Positions 54,517-64,000 of a stretch of DNA of 64,000 nucleotides are shown piece by piece. The stretch covers positions 3,067,534-3,131,533 of the forward strand of contig OX595986.1 of NCBI GenBank assembly GCA_951394045.1, in the 5' to 3' direction. The position numbers were made by a program, and so were the translations under genes. Source of the DNA: Nitzschia sp. DOCU1 (Eukaryota; Bacillariophyta; Bacillariophyceae; Bacillariales; Bacillariaceae). Under the pieces are notes generated by a model. That model did not search any database. It saw nothing but the letters and a program-made list of their open reading frames with translations, and was not told the DNA's origin. Each line of letters begins with the position of its first letter. Position 1 is the stretch's first letter.

Positions 54517-56083
54517 ATGAATGTCACAGTAGTCGGGATCGGAGCGATGGGAGGTGGGATGGCTCGAGCCCTTTTGGATTCAGGGGTGACGAGTATCGTG
54601 GTCGGGTACGACAAATCAACAAAAGCAGTCGAACAATTCTACGCAGAATCCCAGAACCGTGGGAAAGCTGCAAGTGGGATCCCAACAAGTCTTGGCGATG
54701 CGATAACGGAAGCTACAAATGTAGTTGTCATCTCCTTAGTCAACGAAGAGCAATGTGAAGCAGTCTGCTTTGGTGGAGAGGAGAATTTGCTAAAGCTCGT
54801 GCCAAAGGGTTCATCAGTCGTTCTCACGTCTACTGTAACTGGTGCGTTCCGTCAAGATCTTGCTGAAGAAAAATGACTTTTTTGAGCTCACATATATCTG
54901 ATTCCTTCGCATTGTGGTCGCATAGCAACATGGGCACAGAAAGCTGATGCCACATTCCGAGCCAGTGGCATCATGTTCGTGGACTGCCCCGTCTCTGGTG
55001 GCCCAGCTCGTGCAAGACAAGGTGACCTTACCCTGATGGCAAGCGGGGAAGCGTCATGTCTTGAATTCAACAGACCTGTTCTGGATGCTCTTGCTAGGGA
55101 AGTGCATGTGATCAGAGGCGGCGCCGGTGCAGGGAGTACGGTCAAGTGTGTCCACCAACTTCTTGCAGGGGTTCATATTTGCGCTGCAGCCGAAGCGATG
55201 GGTAAGATATCGTTCTTGAGTATCGCACTATCGCACACCACAATTCGAAATTCTTACTAAATATGTATCCCCAGCGATGGCGGCAAAGGCGGGTATCGAT
55301 GTTTCGCAACTCTATGAAATCGTCAATGGTGCAGCCGGCGCTTCGTGGATGTTTACGGACAGAGGGAAAAGGATGCTCGAGGAAGACCCCGACGTCAACT
55401 CGGCTCTGGCAATTTTTGTAAAGGATCTTGATATAGTCTATGCAGAAGCGAAGAAGTTGATGAGTCCCATACCTGTTGCAACCGCCGCACTTCAGCAGTT
55501 CATTAGCGGTCAGAGCCTTGGCCTTGGGAAACTCGACGATTCTCAGGTAGTGAAGGTGTATGAAAATGTCACGAAAGTGCCTGTCGCTGGGGCTTCCAAA
55601 GTAACAATGGCAGAAAAACGGGTAACTTGCATCGAAAACGAGTATATCAAAGTAACCAAGACAACACAACAAAACTCTGTGGGTGTTTCATGCTCGTCTG
55701 CTACAGCCGACTCGGTTCGCCTGTCTTTGGAAAGGATGCTGGTCGAGGTTCAATTTACGAATCAAGTGCCGATTTCTAACGTGAATCCTGCATCAAATGC
55801 TACGCATGAAATGATTTGGGAAGCGGACAAGGTTCGGGTATACAAACGTACTATCCTCGCAGGCGAATCAATCGATATCTCGTACCGATTCTTTTACTTG
55901 ATAATATCGATGGAACACGTCTCGATGAATGTGGCTTTGTTGACGAATGATTCAGAAAGCAGCCTTCAATGGGCGGAAAAAGTCAAATCAGGAGAAATCG
56001 GTTGGCACCAGCCAACATTTAACCAACGAGTGACGAATGGAAGCGGTGAGGCCATTGTGCAGTACATTGTTGAATTGCGATAA
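54517..56083 (+). CDS. L-threonate dehydrogenase-like (HIBADH family) enzyme with C-terminal cupin-like domain
   Basis: Model: join(54517..54841, 54926..55201, 55275..56083), 469 residues from ATG MNVTVVGIGAMGGGMARALL. The Rossmann motif GIGAMGGGMA binds NAD(P). DCPVSGGPARARQGDLTLMA is the substrate motif, and TVKCVHQLLAGVHICAAAEA carries the catalytic Lys; the Gln of HQLL replaces the Asn usual in HIBADH, as in bacterial LtnD. WMFTDRGKRM and IFVKDLDIVYAEAKKL also follow LtnD, which oxidises L-threonate. Residues about 315-469 are an extra domain: VRVYKRTILAGESI and an end GWHQPTFNQRVTNGSGEAIV resemble a single cupin barrel, but the metal-binding His set is missing. No targeting signal is seen. 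The substrate remains inferred. Confidence 0.85.
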
Positions 56084-56220
56084 TGCAGTAAATGGAATCG
56101 CACGATTGTACCTCAGCTCCGTCAACATACCAAGGGATTGCCTCATCGCCCCGATCGAGCGAGTATTCTTCATGCTTGCTTTTCTTAACGTATCCCCACC
56201 TTCGGTAAGGAATCATCGAG

Positions 56221-56380
56221 TACGGAACTGTTCCTTTGCCGTGGTGCAGCGTGACGGAAACGGACGCAAAGGCGAGCAGAGGGCTACCCCAGTAATAGAT
56301 TGAGTCTCAAATATAAAATGAAAAACCAATAAATAGGTTCTTAATTTATGACTAGAAGATCACCTTGCGTCCACGGAACG
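56221..56380 (+). pseudogene. Decayed duplicate of the SpoU methyltransferase 3' end
   Basis: Two blocks match the SpoU gene region 2.4-2.5 kb upstream in the same order and orientation. Block A, 56221-56263, matches 53724-53767 (GGAAC-GTTCCTT---CGTGGTGC-GCGT shared), which codes for the region just before motif 2. Block B, 56298-56380, matches 53912-53998, spanning the SpoU stop and its downstream sequence (CAAATAT-AAATGA-AAACC, TAGGTTCTT). About 120 bp between the blocks is deleted in the copy and reading frame is lost. Identity is roughly 75-80 percent by eye. Confidence 0.7.
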
Positions 56381-56479
56381 GCAACGGAGTGGATAGTAAA
56401 CAAAGTAATCCTTTGCGACATCGTACGCAACGCCTCCAGACATGACACCATACCATGCCCACCGCGACGGTCAAAAATT

Positions 56480-58967
56480 CTACATTCCCCACGGTTGCTG
56501 GCCGTACTGTTGTTGCATGGGTGGCTGGCCGTATTGCTGTTGCATGGGAGGTTGTCCGTATTGTTGCTGCATCGGGGGTTGACCATACTGAGGCTGTCCA
56601 AACGGTTGTTGCTGCATCGCGGGCTGCCCATACTGCGGTTGCTGCATTGGTTGTTGTCCAAACTGCGGTTGTTGCCCATATTGTGGCGCCATGGGAGGCT
56701 GACCGTATCCCGCCACGGGCTGTTGACCCATTGCCTGCTGCCCCATACCCAACTGACCGCCATAGCCACCAAAGTTTCCCTGTTGGTTGTTCGAAAGTAC
56801 CATTGCTCCAACGGGAGCGGGACCGGAATTCATAATGGGCTTCTTAGGTTGATTTTGCTGCGAGAAAACAAAGTCAGCAATCACGACGCCGGAAGTCTAG
56901 CGACGAAATCAAGGTGAGGGGACTTACGCTGTTGGACTTTTTCATATCGGCAAGTGACGCGGTGTTGACAGAGCTACTGCTACCGAAATCAAATGGATTC
57001 TTCTGCTCTTTTTTGTCCTTAACCAGGTCAAAGGCATCCATATTCACCAGCTTGGCATAAGCCTGATCAGCCATTGAACCGCCAGCTGTTCCATTCGACT
57101 GAGGTTCAGACGACACGAGGCTGGGTGCCTGGCCACTGAGTACGTTCATTGACATGAGAGCAGGATCAGACGACTGATACTCGGCAGGCTCGGCGGGGGC
57201 AGGTGCTTCGAATTGTTGACCCATAGGTTGAAACTGTTGTCCCATTGGTTCTGGGGCCGGAGCAGGAGCCTGATACTGCTGTCCCATTGGCGATGCAAAT
57301 CCAATGCTGGAAGCCGGAGTGTAATCTATACCAGCCGAAACTGTCGATGGGCCAGGTGTACCAAAGGGATTCGGTTGCGCCTGATAAGGTGCCTGGGCCG
57401 GTGGCTGTCCATACATCTGCTGAGGCTGCTGAGGTGGTTGTTGTTGCTGCTGCTGTTGCGGAGGGGCACCATAAGGATTGGATGGAGGAACCTGTTGAGG
57501 AGCTGGAGCACCAAATGGATCCTGAGGAGGCGCTCCGTAGCCAGCAGGAGATGGTGCCTGAGGCGGCGCACCATAACCAAAACCACCTGATGGAGCTCCA
57601 TACGTCAACGCAAGACTAATATCTGGATCCCCATAAGGAGCAGCGGGAGGCACCGGAGCCCCATATCCTGTAGGTGCACCCCAAGGGTCTGCGGCCTGAA
57701 CAGTCGTAGAAGGAGGCAAGGCACTAACGAAACAAGAAACCGTGAGAAATAGACTCGACATTGAATGTACAATAAGCAGAAACGATGTGCCATATCTTAC
57801 GCATAGGCCTGTTGGGGAGGAGGTGCCCCAAAAAATGGGTCATTGCTCTGTTGGGGCACATACGGCGCCAATGATGCAGGTCCACTAAACGAATTTAGAG
57901 TGAGAATATTGTCCTCGCACAATGTCAGGTGACTTTCCAATCAAAAAATAACTTACGGATCAGGGGCACCGAAATCAAGTAACAAATCAGTAGATGGTGG
58001 GGGGGCAGAGTGAATGCTGGCGCCAGAAGCAGCTGCATGGTGCTGTTCTTTCAGGGAATTCTTAATGGCTTCCTGCAGATAGGCTTCTTCCTCGTCGGGG
58101 TTGTGCGGAGCCTCAATCGCCGCAATGTTGGCATCACCGTTACTGCGGACGCTAGCTGCAGCTCCATTGTAAGCTCGACCGCGGTCCGCAAGAGAAGGCG
58201 GTGAATGGGGGGAACCCACAGCCCGAGGATCATTCGGGGCAAGACCGAGGCGGAAGACCTTGGGAAAGGTGAAGAAACTTTGACCGTCGACAAAAAAGTC
58301 GTATTGGCGGAATCCTGGATTGGCCTGAATAGGAGGCGATGCATGCGCCACAATTTTCAAAACATGGTTTCCCTTCATAGTCCAACTAAAATCGAAAACG
58401 TTGGTGCGATTGTTGGAGTAGTGCACCTCTTGCCCGTCAGCCAACACCAATCGCTTTCCAGAGGTAATACTCCAGACGATAGTAACGTCGTGTTCTTCAC
58501 CACGGCATGCTGTACCAGTCTCACCGTTAGCAAGAGCTTCGGGGTTTGCAAAACCAAATCTCCTTTGAAACCAAGAATAATTTTCAAAAATATAGTGAGA
58601 AGAAAATTTTGGGTTAGTTTGGATCGGTCGGTCATAAAAAATGTGGCGCGTTGCGCGAGCGAGCTTGCACTGAATACGTCGAATGCCGATGTGCCCCGGA
58701 AAATGACCACCATGATGGCTTGTTGGCGATGGCGATTTGGGATGAAAGAATAACCCAGCATGCCCCAAATCAACTGATAATAACACCCTGCACGTATGAG
58801 ACAATGAAAACTTCTTGCACGACTTACCAGCGGACTCGGCGTTTCGTGCTTGCAATCCTTTTACCGCTTGCAACCGCGGTGAAATCGATCTGGTAAACCT
58901 GAGGCTTCAACGCGGTGCTCGGGCTACGAGGAGAAGCCACAGTCAATGCTCGAGATGGAGAGGACAT
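56480..58967 (-). CDS. FAIM-like domain protein with ubiquitin-interacting motif and DPF/NPF-rich repeat tail
   Basis: Five exons: complement(join(56480..56857, 56928..57723, 57801..57884, 57957..58562, 58828..58967)), 667 residues from ATG MSSPSRALTVASPRSP. The first intron (265 bp) joins KRRVRW to RFGFANPEALA. Residues about 30-165 resemble FAIM-type beta domains: HDVTIVWSITSGKRLVLADG, GNHVLKIVAHASPP, YDFFVDGQSFFTFPKV. A ubiquitin-interacting motif follows (EEEAYLQEAIKNSLKEQ). The rest is Pro/Gln/Gly-rich with DPF, DPW, NPF and NPFDFG peptides, which bind clathrin-adaptor and EH domains, and tandem QYGQPPMQQ repeats at the C-terminus (DNA about 56490-56690). The build suggests an endocytic adaptor for ubiquitinated cargo. 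The N-terminal assignment is by pattern. Confidence 0.8.
56490..56700 (-). repeat. Coding minisatellite in the adaptor tail
   Basis: On the minus strand, imperfect units of about 27-30 bp encode variations of QYGQPPMQQ. At least seven units can be followed; the three nearest the stop are the most alike, suggesting recent expansion. Length polymorphism is expected. Confidence 0.75.
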
Positions 58968-59522
58968 TGTGATCAGTTATCCGCTGCTAGTGAAGACTCA
59001 ATGTATTTCGGGACTCTACGCGATCCGTTGTGAATGAGCTAAAGCAAGATTGGCATTGAGATCATGGCGGAAACCCTGCAAATATTCAAGCCAAAATCAC
59101 TGCGGTGCACACCACGCACAGCGAAGTTTCTCGGAGGGACCGTGGGCGCGAGTTGCCGCGCGTGCAGTTTGGTCTTCTTCGCTTCGGATCTCCGACACGT
59201 TGTGCTGGGTCGTGCATGAGACAAGTCACGATTGCGGTGGACGGGGTGCGCGCAAAGGGGGTTGTGACGTCAACCTGACATCATCGTCCTTCTTTTCGGA
59301 GGAAATCTTCGACCGGATCGACTACCACACAAAGATTCTCTTCATTCGTCCATCGCGAATTCCGACACGTGTTCGTTGGATCATCGGGGTTGATCGGATC
59401 GCAATCACTCCCTCTCGTTCCATTCACCATCGCCATCATCTAATATCCACTCCCTGTCCGAGGCCACGGGGGATCTTGATTCGAAATTCGCGACTGCTTC
59501 CATTCTGAGAATACGAATAAAA
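58968..59522. other. Divergent intergenic region
   Basis: A 555-bp gap between the adaptor and the hydrolase-like gene. It contains the TGACGTCA site listed next; nothing else was recognised. Confidence 0.45.
59265..59272. promoter_or_regulatory. Perfect CRE-type palindrome TGACGTCA
   Basis: TGACGTCA is the full cAMP-response element bound by bZIP factors. In P. tricornutum, TGACGT-type elements (CCREs) control CO2-responsive genes such as the pyrenoid carbonic anhydrase. The site is 250 bp upstream of the ATG at 59523 and about 300 bp from the adaptor start. One copy only; function is inferred. Confidence 0.35.
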
Positions 59523-61334
59523 ATGGTGGGTAGAATGCCCGCTCCGATTCAATCATCCAGGCGTTTGCAACTCAGAGTTATGTCTGGGGCCGATGTATCG
59601 ATGGCCGGTGTGCGAATGATGGCGATGATCCTATGCTGGATCCTTTTATCCAGACCTTGCAATGCGAGTGGCAGACGAATTCTGTCGGCTTCACTCTTTC
59701 CGGATCATCCCCATCACAGCATGCCGGTACGACTGCGGATTCGTGGCGGTGGTGTGTTCGAGAGCCCTGATTCCTCGTACAATGCCACATTTCCGAGGCG
59801 GATACAGCCCGCGACGGAATCATCAACAGAACATCCATATCATCAATATCAGAGACAAGGCATCCCTCTCCCTCCCTGGCGAGGGTTTCTCGGTGGGCCG
59901 AATGGAGCGCGAGAAGTCTCTAAATATCGCCGCCACCACCCGTCCGAGTATCGTGATGTCGTTCAATGCAATGTCTGGCAAGGGTCGTGGACAAACCAAG
60001 CTGACGATGAATCAGATGACCCGCCAGACGTTCCCAATGAGAGAAGCTCTAACGAAGGAGACAAGTCTTATGTGGACTACAGGGGAAGGCTGGAGGGAAG
60101 CCGCAAACTTTCCCACTCTCCAGTTGTGTATCAGTACTATGGTCGCTCACGCATTCGAGGCAATCCCTCCGACTCGGTGCATTTCGTCTTACTGGGACCC
60201 AACGTGGATCATTGGAAGGCAGTGGGTCAAGTTTTGGCAGCCAGAGGCTTCAATACTATTGCCTGCGAGCGGCTCAAAAGTGGACCCAACGATGGTAAAG
60301 ATACGAGCGAAGACGCACCAAACCTGGTGTTAGATGTTTTGTTGGCACTCAAGTGGAAGAAAGTTATTGTTGTTGGCTGCGATAGTGAGGCAATCCTTGC
60401 TATGGAAACAGCAATGATGCTTTGCCCTGATCAGGTTGTAGGCCTGGTGCTAGCAGGCGACCTCGCTAGTGCCAATCAAGTGGCGGCTGCCGCCGGCGTT
60501 GGCGAACTTGAAAATTTTCTCCGCAGAGTATTGGACTGTCCATTTTTGATTGTTTCAGACAGTGATACGCCCACAGTTGTGTCGGGATCCAGTGCACACA
60601 AAGCGCTCGAAACCGACTCGACGGATAAATGTCTGATTCTTGGTGGCGGAACCGCACCGCATCGACTCAAACCCGAGCAATTTGCTTGGGTTCTTACTCG
60701 GTTCGTGGAGGAAAAGCTTGAAATTGTGCTTCGACGGAAAACTCTAGCTCCAAAGGAACGTGCAGCTAACGGTAGCACCACGGGTCGAATCAATATACTT
60801 GGGGATGGTTTTCTTCGGGCGTTGAATCTTCCGTTTGGTGTAAATACTTTGGTTTCTCCAGAAGGACGATTACTTTTGGGTCGTGCCGTTGCTGCAGCTC
60901 TATTTTACATCACAGCAATGAGAGTCATCGTGATTCAGTATGGTATTCTACGTGCGGGTCTGATAGCGATCAAGTCTAGATATGAATCTATTGATGCTTT
61001 GACAAAGAAGGGCATTCAAGCTGTGGGATCGTTTATCGTGAATTTCGGATATATTCCTCGTCTGTTTACGCTAAAACGAGCGACTGATGACGAAGAAGAA
61101 GAAAACAGAAGGAGTGGCACCATTGTTCTACCGAATGAGCAGGATGCTCAAGGCGAACCTGGGCGCGACGAAAAGAAAGGCGAGGACGTCAGTAACGACC
61201 CCGGAGGCGATGATGGAAACAAACAAAAACAAGAAAACAACGAACCAGAGGATAACAACGCTCGACCAGAAGAGGAGCCAGAACGGCCGCCTTTTTTCAA
61301 ACCTTTCTTTTTCCTGGACAATGTAGTCACATAA
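59523..61334 (+). CDS. Secreted or membrane alpha/beta-hydrolase-like protein lacking the nucleophile Ser
   Basis: Single exon, 603 residues from ATG MVGRMPAPIQSSRRLQ. A hydrophobic signal (MMAMILCWILLSRPCNA, about residues 32-48) may be used from a later Met such as residue 20 or 26. A Pro/Arg/Ser-rich stretch leads to an alpha/beta-hydrolase-like core (about 220-400): VHFVLLGPNVDHWKAVGQVL, AARGFNTIACE, LALKWKKVIVVGCDSEAIL, VVGLVLAGDL and CPFLIVSDSDTP. At the nucleophile elbow the sequence is GCDSEA instead of G-x-S-x-G, so catalysis is doubtful. A hydrophobic helix near residue 465 (AVAAALFYITAMRVIVIQYG) may anchor it. The C-terminus is acidic (EEEEN, QKQENNEPEDN) and ends in an aromatic FFKPFFFLDNV. 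I cannot name a function. Confidence 0.75.
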   Translation: MVGRMPAPIQSSRRLQLRVMSGADVSMAGVRMMAMILCWILLSRPCNASGRRILSASLFPDHPHHSMPVRLRIRGGGVFESPDSSYNATFPRRIQPATESSTEHPYHQYQRQGIPLPPWRGFLGGPNGAREVSKYRRHHPSEYRDVVQCNVWQGSWTNQADDESDDPPDVPNERSSNEGDKSYVDYRGRLEGSRKLSHSPVVYQYYGRSRIRGNPSDSVHFVLLGPNVDHWKAVGQVLAARGFNTIACERLKSGPNDGKDTSEDAPNLVLDVLLALKWKKVIVVGCDSEAILAMETAMMLCPDQVVGLVLAGDLASANQVAAAAGVGELENFLRRVLDCPFLIVSDSDTPTVVSGSSAHKALETDSTDKCLILGGGTAPHRLKPEQFAWVLTRFVEEKLEIVLRRKTLAPKERAANGSTTGRINILGDGFLRALNLPFGVNTLVSPEGRLLLGRAVAAALFYITAMRVIVIQYGILRAGLIAIKSRYESIDALTKKGIQAVGSFIVNFGYIPRLFTLKRATDDEEEENRRSGTIVLPNEQDAQGEPGRDEKKGEDVSNDPGGDDGNKQKQENNEPEDNNARPEEEPERPPFFKPFFFLDNVVT

Positions 61335-62407
61335 ACTGATCCTGCGCCAACCGCAGTTTCCGTCGCGGAACACTATGGTACGTGCAATGAACTTTGAAGT
61401 CAGTCGCATCAGCTGCGACCAAACAATGCAGATACCTTTCTCACTATTTCGCTTCTCCAGCGTTGGCTCACTGCATTTGAAAATTGATTGGCAATAGTGT
61501 GGTCATTGAATGATAACTCATACACGACGTCGCCAAGAGGGTTATACGAAAATGGAATGTCCCTTGATTATAAAGTGCGGTCACCTCAGAATACTCTCCT
61601 TCAGAACCACGGCATCCTATTTCAACGACACCGCGGCCAATGACGGCATCGCCTTCAAAGTCCAGATCGTTTTCTACACGGGAAGTTTCGACATCTGCTC
61701 CAGATATTATAAGAAGTGCCAGAGATACCTAAACGGTTCAGCTGCCTTGATTTTCAACCTTTCACGGGACGCATAATCTATTTATGCTACTACCACTGCT
61801 GCTGAAACCGAGCTGATGGCAGGAGAAGTATTGTAGGCACCACTCTAGTCTTACGGCGAAAGTCCAATGACTGCTCCAACAAACACCTCCAGTCCCAACC
61901 AAATGAACTCCATGACTCAATGATCAACAAGTACGAGGTATAGGACTTTGGCATCGATTTTGCATGTCATGGAATTCTGCCTTCCCATAACAACAAAAAC
62001 CAAAACAAAGTTGTACATGGTAACAATATTCTCCAGCAGCCGTAGTAGCTAGCTCTCTGCATACCCTACGCTGCTTTTACTACAGACTACTGTAGTGCAC
62101 ACTCTTCGCTGCTTTACACTATGCTGTATTGGTAGCTTGTGTCTTCCCTTGCCAGTCTCTTTTACTGTAGTCTGTGTCCAGCCAAAACTGACTGTGTGAC
62201 TCCATGGACTGCTTTCGCAAAGAGTGGCTTGCGTGTGGTCACACGAGTCGAGTCGCATTGTGTTCTTCTTCCGACGGCGGGAAAAGGGAGAAGAAGATCG
62301 TTTTTCCAAGCCACAAAGTCATTATCGTCCCTAATCCCGTCCACTCTGAAGGTAGTCCACCCTCCAAACCAGGTCTCCACCATTTAAATTTATTGTGATC
62401 TTGTGAG
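61335..62407. other. Intergenic region containing a pseudogene
   Basis: A 1.07-kb gap. Its first part (about 61400-61790) is the PH-like pseudogene below. The rest (61800-62400) has short CTGTAGT/TACTACAG-like motifs near 62075-62170 but no gene. Confidence 0.45.
61400..61790 (-). pseudogene. Decayed copy of the PH-like gene at 63153-64000
   Basis: The segment parallels 63375-63790 in order and orientation. Plus-strand 61625-61700 (AATGACGGCATCGCCTTCAAAGTC and onward) matches 63697-63765 (AATGATGGCATCTCCTTCAA and onward), and 61450-61545 (CTTCTCCAGC, TTGGCAATA, ACGTCGCCAAG) matches 63405-63490 (CTTCGCCAGC, TTGGCAATA, ACATCGCCTAG). A splice-donor-like ATACCTT is kept at the same relative place, so the copy came from genomic DNA rather than mRNA. 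Frame is broken by several small indels. Identity is about 65-75 percent by eye. Confidence 0.65.
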
Positions 62408-63039
62408 ATGCCGCCCTTTCCTCCTCCGTGCGTAATGGGCGACGAGTCCATAATGGCTCCAAAGGAGCATGGAACATCGAGGGTGTAAGTGAATGTAAAA
62501 AGCTGCCATCGGGGAAGTTTGCGCGTTCCATTTTAATCTCACGCTTGGCATTGTAGGCCTGTTCAGGAAAATCTTCGATGGGACTGTGACCGTCAGAAAG
62601 CCGACGAAATTTGTAACTTCAACCGCCACTATGCAGAATTCAGTGGGTATTTTGAGACCCGAAAAAAATTCAAGGAAGAAGCCAGGGCATCTGCAGGCCC
62701 AATGGAGTTTTACGACAGCAACACTGGGAAGCTTTTATTCACAGCTCCGGTTGGCCGCACGATGGACGAATTTCTGGTTGAGAGTGCAGCTCATGGCTGG
62801 CCCAGCTTTAGGGACCCTGAGGTACGTCAGCTGGCGCATCCGGTGGGCAGACCGGTGCAACAACTTGCTAAACTATATTATCACCTCCTCCTTGCAAGGT
62901 TAATTGGAAGTATGTTCGTTGTCTTCCGGACGGAGAAACTGTTTCTGTCGATGGTACGCATCTGGGGCACAACCTTCCTGATAGAAAAGGTTCGCGATAC
63001 TGTATCAACCTCGTTTCAGTTGCGGGTCACAAGAAATGA
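62408..63039 (+). CDS. Peptide-methionine (R)-S-oxide reductase (MsrB), zinc-free form
   Basis: Model: join(62408..62484, 62557..62821, 62899..63039), 160 residues. The first ATG (MPPFPPPCVMGDESIM) follows an in-frame stop; a second ATG at 62453 is possible. The MsrB core shows MEFYDSNTGKLLFTAP, ESAAHGWPSFRDPE, VNWKYVRCLPDGETVSVDG, THLGHNLPDRKG and the catalytic Cys in SRYCINLVSV. MsrB reduces methionine-R-sulfoxide in proteins with thioredoxin. Both CxxC pairs that bind zinc in most MsrB proteins are absent. About 70 residues before the core are helical (DRQKADEICNFNRHYAEF) and unassigned. No plastid or mitochondrial signal is clear. The end is 113 bp from the convergent PH-like gene. Confidence 0.88.
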
Positions 63040-63152
63040 TTCCCAAACGAAGCGTGATCTTGTTGATGCAATATCAAGAATAAAAGTGTACCACGGACTG
63101 ACAGGACGAATAGGCTTTTGCTGGTTAATTATTTTGATGTGCTGATAAAGAA

Positions 63153-64000
63153 CTACATAGGCATTGCAGGATTGCCGGTGACCCTTGCAATTTCCTCGGC
63201 AGTGAGGCGCTCTTCCTTTTCGGGCTGATCGTCAATTTTCTTCATGGCTACCTTTTCTGCGTATCTAACCGAAGCCCTTTTCGTCAACAAATTCTCGTGA
63301 CCGAGACGCTGAGTGCGATTGTCAGTATCACGAACGTCGATGCGACCGACCACAAAAGCAGCAACCAAATCATGTACATACCTTCCTCACTTCTTCTGCT
63401 TCGCCAGCCGCGGCTTGCTCTTTGACGGCATCAGCAAATAGCTTGGCAATATTTTGTTCTTGGAATGAAAGCTCGTACTCGACATCGCCTAGGGTTGTTT
63501 CCAGAGTAACCACGTGCAATCCGCCCGATTGTTTTTGGATTTTCGCTTTCATGTGGGCAAGACTGATTGCATATTTTGGTGCCTTGTCACTTTCGTTGTT
63601 ATACACGAAAATAAATGGTCCTTTGATCAAAATAAGCCGCTGCTTATTATCATTTCCACCAAAGCAACCGCATCCAGCCCCAGGTCCACCCCGACTAATG
63701 ATGGCATCTCCTTCAAAGTCGGGCCCATGTTTCCCACGAAGAGTGTCAACATCGGCTCCTCGTTCACCTCCAGACCTGGTCAGAAACGCAAGAGATTTTT
63801 AAGGGTCAGCCGTCTTGGATTGTCAAGCCCCACCTGTTCTGAAGTGATCATCAACAATTCATGTCCTCACCTTCGGAAGCTCTGGCTTAAATTTTGGAAG
63901 AAGCTGCTACGACGGCTGCCCCGACGGTTGCTGAGTCGTTTGCTCTCCCGTCGAGGTGCCTTGTCAGAGCTATCGCCGACCGAGAAATCGACGGATTTGG
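63153..64000 (-). CDS. PH-like domain protein, 5' end outside window
   Basis: Visible exons: complement(join(63153..63308, 63382..63775, 63871..>64000)); the gene continues past the window. The first visible part is basic and Ser-rich (RRESKRLSNRRGSRRSSF). The middle exon has a Gly/Cys-rich GPGAGCGCFGG, then a PH-like fold: QRLILIKGPFIFVYNNESDK, PKYAISLAHMKAKI, LHVVTLETTLGDVEYELSFQ and a final helix NIAKLFADAVKEQAAAGEAE. The last exon is a charged helical tail ending VTGNPAMPM. PH folds bind lipids or proteins; no more can be said of function. Splice phases agree at both introns. A decayed copy lies 1.6 kb away at 61400-61790. Confidence 0.75.

Noticed and set aside
54089..54520. 143-codon plus-strand frame
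   Set aside because: Runs into the dehydrogenase start in another phase and shows no conserved pattern.
62070..62170. Short CTGTAGT/ACTACAG motifs as a terminal inverted repeat
   Set aside because: Units are only 7-9 bp, irregularly spaced, with no target-site duplication or transposase.

Overview
The window is nuclear DNA of a diatom-type alga, most likely a pennate diatom close to Phaeodactylum tricornutum. Genes are spliced with short GT-AG introns (about 69-103 bp, one of 265 bp) and packed tightly on both strands. Several proteins begin with a signal peptide followed by the phenylalanine motif (TAF, SAF, VAF) used for import into secondary red plastids. There are no operons, rRNAs, tRNAs or CRISPR arrays that I can see. 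Exon coordinates below come from reading splice sites by eye; every multi-exon model keeps its frame.

Layout. 1-2946: end of a helical-repeat protein. 2968-6435: hybrid histidine kinase with five PAS domains. 7285-11005: a small unknown gene and an organellar UvrD/PcrA helicase. 11596-15397: FKBP-TPR-cyclophilin fusion, plastid shikimate kinase, and a short lipid-anchored Cdc48/p97-binding protein. 16189-22625: two-HMG-box protein, PA-TM-RING ubiquitin ligase, PuuE-type allantoinase. 22995-31365: Vps34 PI3-kinase, ORC5, WW-parvulin (Pin1) and mitochondrial bL12. 32445-37751: ZIP transporter, Trm11, and a Popeye-like membrane protein. 37792-47893: two related plastid-targeted NarL-type response regulators flanking costars protein, plastid RbfA, proteasome beta5, a basic protein and a plastid ABC1 kinase. 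47906-56380: double-PH protein, Rrp7, SpoU methyltransferase, and an L-threonate-dehydrogenase-like enzyme with an extra cupin-like domain, followed by a decayed copy of the SpoU tail. 56480-64000: FAIM-like/UIM adaptor, a degenerate alpha/beta hydrolase, a pseudogene, a zinc-free MsrB, and the end of a PH-like gene of which the pseudogene is a copy.

How it fits together. Neighbours are mostly functionally unrelated, as expected for a eukaryote. Two themes stand out. Organelle work is over-represented: shikimate kinase, RbfA, ABC1K and both response regulators for the plastid; bL12m and perhaps the Popeye-like protein for the mitochondrion. Bacterial-style phosphorelay parts are also concentrated here: one soluble multi-PAS hybrid kinase and a pair of plastid regulators that resemble the red-algal plastid gene ycf29. 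The most interesting leads are this regulator pair, the dual immunophilin, the small SHP-box protein, and two local gene duplications caught decaying.
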